Assembly: GCA_023105745.1 (NCBI GenBank)
Contig: JALGQZ010000007.1
Coordinates: 50,387,569 to 50,451,568 of the forward strand
DNA from: Austropuccinia psidii
Lineage: Eukaryota; Basidiomycota; Pucciniomycetes; Pucciniales; Sphaerophragmiaceae
Direction: 5' to 3'
Length of the DNA: 64,000 nucleotides
This document shows positions 57,101-64,000 of this stretch, in pieces. A model generated the notes under the pieces. It searched no databases. It had not been told where the DNA came from and saw only the letters and a program-made list of their open reading frames with translations. The translations under genes were made by a program, and so were the position numbers. Within the stretch, counting starts at the first letter, position 1, and each line of letters starts with the position of its first letter.

Positions 57101-59245
57101 TCCTATTTTTCTTATTACCCCCATTTCTAGGAGTTCATTGATATGTTTCTCAATTTCCTTCCTAGTTTCCATGCTGGCTGGGTATGGTGGTCTCCTAAGC
57201 ATAGGTGGATATGGTCTTTCTACATCTAGATATAATTCTATATCATGTCCTTTGATTTTTCCTAGTGGTTCATCTCCTATTGCAAAAGCTTCTCTATGTT
57301 TTCTCAATACTTTCAGTAAGCTGAGTTTCATTTTACTGGTGAGTTGAGTGCCATATTGAGCTTCTTTGAATTCTTCCACTAGTTCTTTCAAGGTGTTATC
57401 ATTTGTTACATGATTTATGTCAAAGGAAAATTTTTTGTCTTTCTTTGTACCTATGGTAAGATATCTGTTTTTACTATTGCAAATATCCATGCCATACATT
57501 CTTTGGTACTCTGTACCTAGTAAGAATCCTTGTACATGTGCATTTTCTACAACTACAAATTCAGGTTCCAGTCTGATATTTCCTTTTTGGTGTGGGATAA
57601 TTATCTCTTTGATTATTGTCCCCAGTGAGTGCATTTTGCCTGATGCACTTTTAAAGTTTCTAGCTTTTGTTGGGATTATCTCTTCTTCCCATTTGGGGAA
57701 GTGTTGTTCCAAGTATTCTTTTGCCACTATGGAGCAACTTGCTCCTGTGTCAATGATCATTGGGTGTTTACAGTTCTCAATGTAAACTGTCAATTTTGTA
57801 GGTGTTCCATGAATGAATCCCATCCCTCTATTTGGGGTTACCAGGAATGTTTGTGCATTCTGTGTGTTCTTACAGAGCTCTTTGTCTGTTGTTATTTGTG
57901 GTATTCCTGAATCCAATTCAATGTCTTGTATGTCAAGTGAACTTTCTTCATTGCATTCCACTATGTATTCTTCCATGGTATCAGGTTCACTTTGTGATTC
58001 TGCTCTCATACCATTTCCCATGCTGTCAGAATCAGATTTTTCACCTGTTTGTTCTTCTTCTGATTCTTCATCAATTGCATATATTTTCTTTTTTGGTTTT
58101 GTGCAATTGTTGGAATAGTGGTCTGGTGATCCACAGTTGTGGCACACATATTTCTTTTTTGGGGTTTCTTTCCCTTTTTCTTTGTTTGTCTCTTTAACTT
58201 CAGACCTCTTGTCTTTGAAGTTTGGTTTATAGGATGTGTACCTTCCTATGGAGGTTTTCTTTCTCACATCTTGTATGACATTTGCTATGTCATCAATGCT
58301 GCTGATGTTGTTGCATCTGCATTTGACTGCATGTTCTAGATCTCCTGGCAATTTTGTTAGGAGTTTATGGTTTCTCATTTCTATTGTCATATTGGGATCA
58401 ATAGATTTCAGCCTCTTTGTTTGTTTGAGGCACCATTCATAAGGGTCTTTTTCTGTGGAGTATCTATCACTTTCAAAGGACATGGTCTTTTGCCAGATCC
58501 AACTACCATTGCTATACTTTTGTATAATCTGGTTCCTCCACCATGGCCAGCTTTTCCTGCCATGTATTTCTTTCATCTCAGTATACCATATGTTTGCATG
58601 TCCTCTGAATGCTGTGTTAAGTCTTGTTATGATCCAGTAGTCTGGTATTTTTGGGACATCAACAAAGAGTCCATCAATATAGTCAATGATCTCCATATGG
58701 TCATATTCCCCAATTCCTGAGAACTTTGGCCAGTTTGTTACTTCTGGTAACTGTTTTAGTGCCTGTTTCTCTGAATAGTTGAGATTTTCCCCATCTTGGT
58801 ACACTGACTCTGATCTTAACTTTGGAATCTGATATTCAGGTTCCTGGTCATAGTCTTTATCCTCTTCTTTCAATTTTGTAGAGGTAGTAGGCTGACCTTG
58901 TGTTGGAGGGTATTGATTTTCTTCCCTGTCATAGAGGTAATCAATTTCTTTGTCAAGGCTATCCTGCTGCTGCTGGATATTCCTCAGATCCCTCCTCACA
59001 GTTTGTTGTTCTTCTAGAATGGAATTCAACTGTCTGTTAGTTTTTTCAAATTCTGTCCAAATTTTGGCCAGATTTGTATTTAAGTCTTTAATGACTGTTG
59101 CTTGGAAAGCATTTTCTTCTTTCAATGTTTCCATTTCTGTCCTCATTTTTCCTGAGGTTTCATATGTCCAATCCATGAATTGGGCCAATTTGGTCCATGT
59201 GAATTTGTTTTCAAACTCATGAGTGTGGATTGTAGTTTCAGTCAT
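54149..59245 (-). pseudogene. Inner gypsy Gag-Pol (ORF2), one in-frame TGA
   Basis: One minus-strand frame. In order: a coiled coil ([40 protein letters not shown]); a Gag core ([20 protein letters not shown]); the zinc knuckle [14 protein letters not shown] near 58106-58147; protease [13 protein letters not shown]; reverse transcriptase [14 protein letters not shown] with catalytic [10 protein letters not shown] near 56735; RNase [19 protein letters not shown]; integrase zinc finger [17 protein letters not shown]; integrase core [22 protein letters not shown] and [13 protein letters not shown]; and a C-terminal chromodomain around [20 protein letters not shown]. All catalytic residues are present. 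The only break is TGA at 55166-55168 inside integrase, after [11 protein letters not shown]. Methionine at 59246-59244 is the first Met after ORF1 ends, but the frame is open much further upstream. Confidence 0.93.
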
Positions 59246-60010
59246 TAATTCTGGGTCTATTGAGTCAGAACTATCAAAACTATTTGTAGGTACAACTATT
59301 TCTTGTTTTTGTGTACTTCTTGGACTAAGTCCATCAGCTTTTTCATCAATGGGTCTGCTTCTTTCTTCCTCTGGTTGAAAGAAGTTTTGTTTTTCCCTTG
59401 GGCTCCTTTTCTCCTGTTGGAAACTACCTGGAAGGGTTGGGGAGCCTTGGATGAAGTTTCCTTTGGCTTGTAGGGCCAGGAACTGCTGGATTGTTGTGGG
59501 GAAGATGGGACTTCTCCTTCCATTTCTGGGGGTACCTGAATCTGACTGGGCTCTTCCTTGTGCCAAGATCTCCCTATGGCTTGTATGGCTGCCTGGTTCT
59601 CTTTGATTCTGGTTGCTCTTTCTTCTAAGAGTTTGAAATTCTTGTTGGGATTCCAACCTTGCATTTCTGTCATAAGTTCCATCCAAGCCATTTGCTTGAG
59701 ACAGATCTTCTGGGTTGTTATCCCCACTTCTGCCCATGATGCTGCCATAGTGAACATTTTGTTGTCCATGCTCCATGTGAAGAGGTCTCTCAGGAGTTTG
59801 TGTATTTGGAGGACCTGTTCTGCATCTGTCCAATCTCCTGGTTGGACTTCTGGGTTGAATTTGATTTGGAACAGGACCTTGGGCAGGAGTTCCCTGATGG
59901 TAAGTCCTTTGCTGGTCATTTGCTCCAGTTCTTCTTCCTCTGTGTCTTCTTGGCCAGTGTTCTGGTTGATTTCTTGGGAATCCAAGATCTCTAAGAAGTG
60001 GAGGTGTCAT
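59246..60010 (-). other. Upstream extension of the ORF2 frame overlapping ORF1
   Basis: The ORF2 frame has no stop from 60058 down to 55168. Its first ATG is at 60010-60008 ([11 protein letters not shown]), inside the ORF1 intron, so only unspliced RNA carries it. The roughly 250 extra residues are Arg/Gln/Pro-rich and disordered-looking ([20 protein letters not shown]) and overlap ORF1 exon 2 in another frame for about 695 bases. ORF1 looks like the genuine protein there; whether this frame is also translated is open. Confidence 0.5.
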
Positions 60011-60382
60011 GTTAACAATGTTAAAAAATAACAGACAAAAAAATGTTGTATTTTTCAAGGTTTATTTACCTTTAGCAGGCCCTTGTACAAATTTATGGTC
60101 TATACTCTTTGGTAATTTGCCTTTATAGTTTACAACTGGGTTAATAACAGTGATTTTCTGTTTCTCAATCTGTTTTGGTGATCCAACTGGTTTTGTTGGA
60201 GCTTTTCTGGGTTTTTTGGCCCTTGGCACGGCTATTGGTGTCAAATCTTTTGAGTTGATTGTCACTTCACTGTGTCTTTTCTGCTTGCCCTTGGTTTTTG
60301 GCAGCACCTCTCTGTCTTCTGAGGCTGTCACAGATGGATTTCCTTGTGACTGGGTTTCTAATGGAATATAGTCTTTGTCCAC
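59296..60382 (-). CDS. Inner gypsy ORF1, spliced, about 335 residues
   Basis: Exon 1 60382-60070 starts [20 protein letters not shown] and is Lys/Pro-rich. Exon 2 59990-59296 contains [60 protein letters not shown] and ends [14 protein letters not shown]. The intron 60069-59991 (79 bp) has GTAAAT and TTCTTAG ends; 313 plus 695 coding bases give 336 codons including the stop, so the join is in phase. Without splicing, exon 1 ends at a TAA at 60062 and exon 2 has no early ATG. The helical middle and basic tail suggest an RNA- or capsid-associated protein. I recall similar text in rust-fungus hypothetical proteins, but no named domain. It is distinct from the zinc-knuckle Gag in ORF2. Confidence 0.75.
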
Positions 60383-61211
60383 TATTCAGAAAAGATATTT
60401 CAGATTGTATATCAGTATTTTATGATAAAACAAAATGATTATATTCAATTCTACTGTTATTTTTCGAAATTTTTGAGGTTTTTATGTTTTTTTTAATTGT
60501 TTTTATGTGTTTTTATTGAAAAATAACAGTTTTTTGAGTTTTTCACTTATGTTTTATAAGTGAAAACTGTAATATCCAAGTGTTTTGTGAATGATTCACT
60601 TGGATATTATTGTGTTTTTTTTATATAAACACGTCAAATTTATTAAATTATAATAAATTTGATTTGTTATTATAAATATTATAAATAATATTTATTATAA
60701 CACTTGATATTGATTAAAAATATCAATTAATTACAAGTTTTCACGTCAATTTGAGTGATATCTTGTTTTTAAAGGAAATATTTAATTAAAATATTCCTTA
60801 TAAATAATAAAAAATTATTTTATTATTTAATATTTATTAATTATTTATTAATAAATTGTTTCTATATTAATTTTCACGCACTTTGGTGAAAAATAATAGT
60901 AAAATGAATAATATCCTGTTTGTATATTATTATTCTTATTGAAATTTGAATAATACTGTTGTATTATTATCAAATTACGTGGAAATTATTGCAATATAAT
61001 AAAAAAGAGGATATGTACTCTTACTCTCAACAAAAAATATTTATAATATATATTTTTTGGAGGAAAAATTTGTATATATAGTATATGATTCTAAAAAATA
61101 ATGATAAAGATGAAAAAAAATTCAAAATGTTACTTACTGTTAGTAAAATATCTTTTAAGTGACTGAATTTTACGCCTAATTCAGTTCAAACACGTCCAAT
61201 AAGGTTGAAAA
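60383..61211 (-). other. Inner gypsy leader, AT-rich
   Basis: Untranslated leader between the primer site and ORF1. Extremely AT-rich, with two imperfect inverted words at 60541-60610 (AAGTGAAAACTG/CACTTATG type). No open frame of note. Confidence 0.7.
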
Positions 61212-61232
61212 ACCACAGCCAGGCCCCCAAAA
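61212..61232 (-). other. Inner gypsy primer-binding-like site
   Basis: Immediately inside the LTR the minus strand reads TTTTGGGGGCCTGGCTGTGG. It is GC-rich in an AT-rich leader, which fits a tRNA-complementary primer site. The tRNA is not identified. Confidence 0.55.
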
Positions 61233-62734
61233 TGTCAGGGTGAGTCTATGTAGTAGCTTAAAAATAGTAAATACAAGCTAGTACTATGACTGTGACACGT
61301 CAAAATAAATAAAAAATGAAATCTTCAGGTCCTACTGCTACGTGGTAACAGTGGTGATGAGTCTATTGAGGACCTGGGTTGCAATGCTCTAATATCTTTG
61401 ACTGTAAAGAAACACTACAATAATTATATTCTAATTATATCTTAAATAATTCTAAGGACACTACTGATGAATAACAGTCTTGTCACGTAAGAATAATGGT
61501 AATGTAAGATAAGATGATGGGTTTTCAAGGGAAAAACCCTCCTTTTTATATCTTCCAAGACTGTCAAGAGTTATTAACTCTTCACACGTCAGAGGAGTGA
61601 AAGTTTTCACTCCAGTGGTCAGTCTGTGGTTCTAGATCCTCAATTCTGACGTCAATATAGACAGAATTGTGGTTTTGGAACCACAAATGATCATTCTGGA
61701 TCAATACAGGGTGAAAGAACTTTTCACCTGCCACGTCAGCACTTGGATGACGTTGTTCTGGTGTCTGTATGATCAATATTGGTCATTCTGGGCGGGTTTA
61801 AGCTTTAAATAACCATTATTTTAAGTATCAAAGCTGTACTGGTTGGTACAGGTTTGGTACAGACCAGTATTGGTCAAAATACTTCCAACCAAGATATCTC
61901 AGTCAGTTTTTGAGATATCAAGAAACTAAGAGCACAGAACTGAAGGGCTTAATGAGCTCTTCAATTTGGTATGCTTCATGTTTACCCTTCTTGCAAATAG
62001 CAAAAGTTATAAGGGTTTTAAGTTTTTGGATGTAATTTTGTACATCAGTATGAGGCTTCAAAAACTTCCATGCTAGATATCTTCTTCAATTTGGAAGATA
62101 TCTGTATTCTGATGATACAGCTTTGTAGGGCTTGATTAGCCCTACAGTTTGGTATATGACACTGTACAGTTGTATGAGTGTATGCCAAAGATACAGGGGT
62201 TTGTTTATTTCCTTATTTTCAGAATATCTGTATTTTGGTTATTAAACCTTTGAACCAAGATCCCTCAGTCAATTTAAGAGATACAGAGGTCTAAGGTGTC
62301 TCAAATTAAAGCTCTTGTTGATATCTTTAATTTGGTTGTACTTTTGTACAGTTTTGTACAAGCCCTCTTTGACTTTCAGGGGGACTTGGTTTTGAAAATG
62401 AGGTTATATGGTATCTCCAGTTGTAGTGGTGTTACAACAACATGGATGATATCATTGTGTAGCTCTCTATGTGATCTTTCAGAAAAATACCATTTTGGTA
62501 TAGGATAACTTAAATATGCATAAGTTAGATGAGAGGTGAAAATAAGGGTTTTGACTTGTTTATTCTCCTCTAGGTTTCCTTATTCTGTTTGGATAAGGTT
62601 GGTGTTTAATGTAAGAGGGTTGTTTTATCTTAATTATTACCTGTATTGACTATGTTTGTTCAATACTTGCCATACCATTATTTATGGTATGTTGGATGTC
62701 ATGCTAGTGCTCTGTTTTGAGTCACAGGCTGACA
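61233..62734 (-). repeat. Inner gypsy LTR (5' side), 1502 bp
   Basis: Starts TGTCAGGGTGAGTCTATG and ends GAGTCACAGGCTGACA. Same length as its partner, with no indel seen and about 17 substitutions. Promoter activity would lie here, on the minus strand. Confidence 0.95.
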
Positions 62735-62739
62735 AGGCA
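62735..62739. repeat. Inner gypsy target duplication, right (AGGCA)
   Basis: Second copy of 52618-52622. Outer-element leader sequence continues beyond it. Confidence 0.95.
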
Positions 62740-63427
62740 ACTGAAATAATGCTTGAAGTCAAAAATCAAAATTAATGTCTTGAGGAAAATCAATAAATAT
62801 CAATAAATCAAATGAAATCTTCAGGTAAATCAATCAATTAAATATCAAATGAAAACTTGAAGTCAATGAATCAAATAAGTCAAATCAATCAAAATCAAAA
62901 TCTTGCAAAATCAATCAATCAAAATGAATTCTTGAGGCAAAATCAATTTATGTCAAAAATCTTGATGTGAAAAATCAGCAAAATAAATGAAAACTTCAGG
63001 TCAATCAATTTTCTTGAGTTCAATATCAATTTATGTCAAATCAATTAATAAAATCCAGATCAAGTGAGTTCTTCTTTAAAAAATCAAAATTCTTTAAGAA
63101 TGAATCAAATATGAATCTTTATGTAAAGAATGTGTCTGAATAACTTGATGAAAAATTTGAAAATCAAATGAAAATTAAGATGACGCCTGAATTATGAATG
63201 AATTAAAAATTTGATGATTTAAATAAGATTTGAAAGAGAAACAAAAATGAAAATTGAGGTCAGCTTTCAATTTTCATAATGAAGAATTAATGAGAGAAAA
63301 TTGAGAGGTGAAAATGAATCATAAGTTTCATAAGCATTAAAGAGTCATAATTTCAATGAAATGAGTGAATGAAATTATGAAGAAAGAGTGAACAGAATGA
63401 AAAGAAATTATGAGTTAATTAATATAA
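62740..63427 (-). other. Outer gypsy leader, simple-sequence rich
   Basis: Dominated by AATCAATCAAAT-type runs, the reverse-strand counterpart of the leader at 43667-44301. It links the outer Gag start (52557) to its right LTR once the inner element is removed. Confidence 0.75.
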
Positions 63428-64000
63428 TGTCACAGGGGCTCTTGGACAGAAAAACAAGAGTGGCCTGGCACTCAGCAATCAGGGAACTCACTTGGAAGAT
63501 TCCAAAAGAATAAATAAATAAAAATAAAAGAATGAATTCCTCTAAGAAATATGCAGGTACAAGATGAGATGCAATAAGAGGAAAGAGAATCCAAATGGCC
63601 AAAGGGTCAACCAATTAAGTCCTTAATCACTGTTTCAACCTGCCAAAACAAACAATGGAATTAGTAAGGATATGACCACCAAATATCCATTGACAGGAAA
63701 AGAAGGAATAAGGGAAAAGTTGCTAAATGACTGACTTGATAATGTCAGTATTCACTTAACAAAGATGGTAAGATACATAAAGATAAAATAAAATCAAAAT
63801 ATATTAATTAACTGGGGAAAAACCCCCCAGGGTGGAAAGGGTAGCCGGTATATGTGAAACGTTGGGAGCTTGAGTTCTTCAGGCGGAAAACTGATCTGTA
63901 TTGATTGTTTTGGGAATTGACACAGCTGGCTAATATTGCAATTGAAATGGGTTGAATGAATTTCCCATACTTCAAAATGAAATACAGTTCTTTATGGATC
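63428..64000 (-). repeat. Outer gypsy LTR (5' side), incomplete at window end
   Basis: Matches 45315-45905. Lacks about 18 bases near 63903 (relative to 45790-45812) and has about 33 substitutions over 570 bases. The rest of the LTR lies outside the window. Confidence 0.88.

Larger units (their letters stand above)
52623..62734 (-). mobile_element. Inner Ty3/gypsy element with chromodomain, nearly intact
   Basis: 10112 bp on the minus strand, with two 1502-bp LTRs that differ at about 17 positions by eye (about 1.1%) and a perfect 5-bp duplication AGGCA. The leader is 60383-61232, a spliced first ORF is at 60382-59296, and a Gag-Pol frame follows to 54149 with a single in-frame TGA. It is nested in the leader of the outer gypsy element. 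CpG dinucleotides are rare throughout. It is the youngest large element in the window and could have been active recently. Confidence 0.96.
45315..64000 (-). mobile_element. Outer Ty3/gypsy element with chromodomain, decayed, incomplete at window end
   Basis: Minus-strand element inserted in LTR-A. The left LTR is 45315-46724; the right LTR starts at 63428 and runs off the window. Coding order on the minus strand is Gag, protease, reverse transcriptase, RNase H, integrase, chromodomain, which is the gypsy (chromovirus) order. It is split by a younger gypsy element at 52623-62734 located just upstream of its Gag start. The two LTRs differ by roughly 6% over the shared 570 bases by eye, including an indel, and the coding frames are repeatedly broken. 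The expected target duplication would be GTTGT (45310-45314) beyond the window. Confidence 0.9.

Noticed and set aside
55341..58720. Several 60-180 codon plus-strand frames opposite the inner gypsy Pol
   Set aside because: Antisense shadows of the Gag-Pol frame, without domains of their own.
59246..60058. The full 1630-codon frame starting at 60058 as one protein
   Set aside because: The position-60058 codon is TTG, and the first ATG lies in an intron of ORF1. ORF1 in the other frame is the more protein-like product, so the extension is listed separately as uncertain.

Overview
The window reads as part of a large, AT-rich, transposon-packed nuclear genome of a rust fungus (Pucciniales). Three things support this: short GT-AG introns of 59-188 bp, a fungal SEC1-type gene remnant, and Ty3/gypsy Gag and Pol proteins whose wording closely resembles polyproteins I remember from the myrtle rust fungus (Austropuccinia psidii). 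The species is recollection, not a search result. I see no bacterial operon, rRNA, intact tRNA or CRISPR array. No host gene in the window looks intact.

Layout. 1-4128: AT-rich repeats, namely a truncated reverse-strand LTR and a diverged copy of a repeat that returns near 36-37.7 kb. 4129-14784: a CpG-richer island holding a broken SEC1/Munc18-type gene in circularly permuted order. The 3' half (4139-4254 plus 10000-11241) lies upstream of the 5' half (13639-14784), and both halves share about 115 bp at the outer ends. A minus-strand Ty1/copia element (4255-9994, 5-bp target duplication GGGCG) sits inside a SEC1 exon, and a 719-bp hAT-like non-autonomous element sits inside that copia LTR. 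A minus-strand coiled-coil gene and an unidentified fragment lie between the two SEC1 halves.

14.8-42.9 kb: a gene-free, CpG-poor stretch of old LTRs. It includes a solo LTR of 1853 bp with GATCC duplications at 39050-40902, a second near 26.1-27.9 kb, and three copies of another LTR family at 18.8-20.3, 22.0-23.1 (reverse) and 30.0-31.4 kb. It also holds a 531-bp palindromic MITE (15837-16367) and degenerate minisatellites.

42.9-64 kb: nested Ty3/gypsy elements. A plus-strand 5' fragment (42917-45048) abuts an LTR piece. A decayed minus-strand gypsy element (45315 to beyond the window) interrupts that LTR. It is itself interrupted by a nearly intact minus-strand gypsy element (52623-62734, 1502-bp LTRs, AGGCA duplications). 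The inner LTR pair differs at about 1% and the outer pair at about 6% by eye, which agrees with the nesting order. The inner element has a spliced first ORF and a second long frame that stays open through the same roughly 700 bp, the most interesting coding arrangement in the window.
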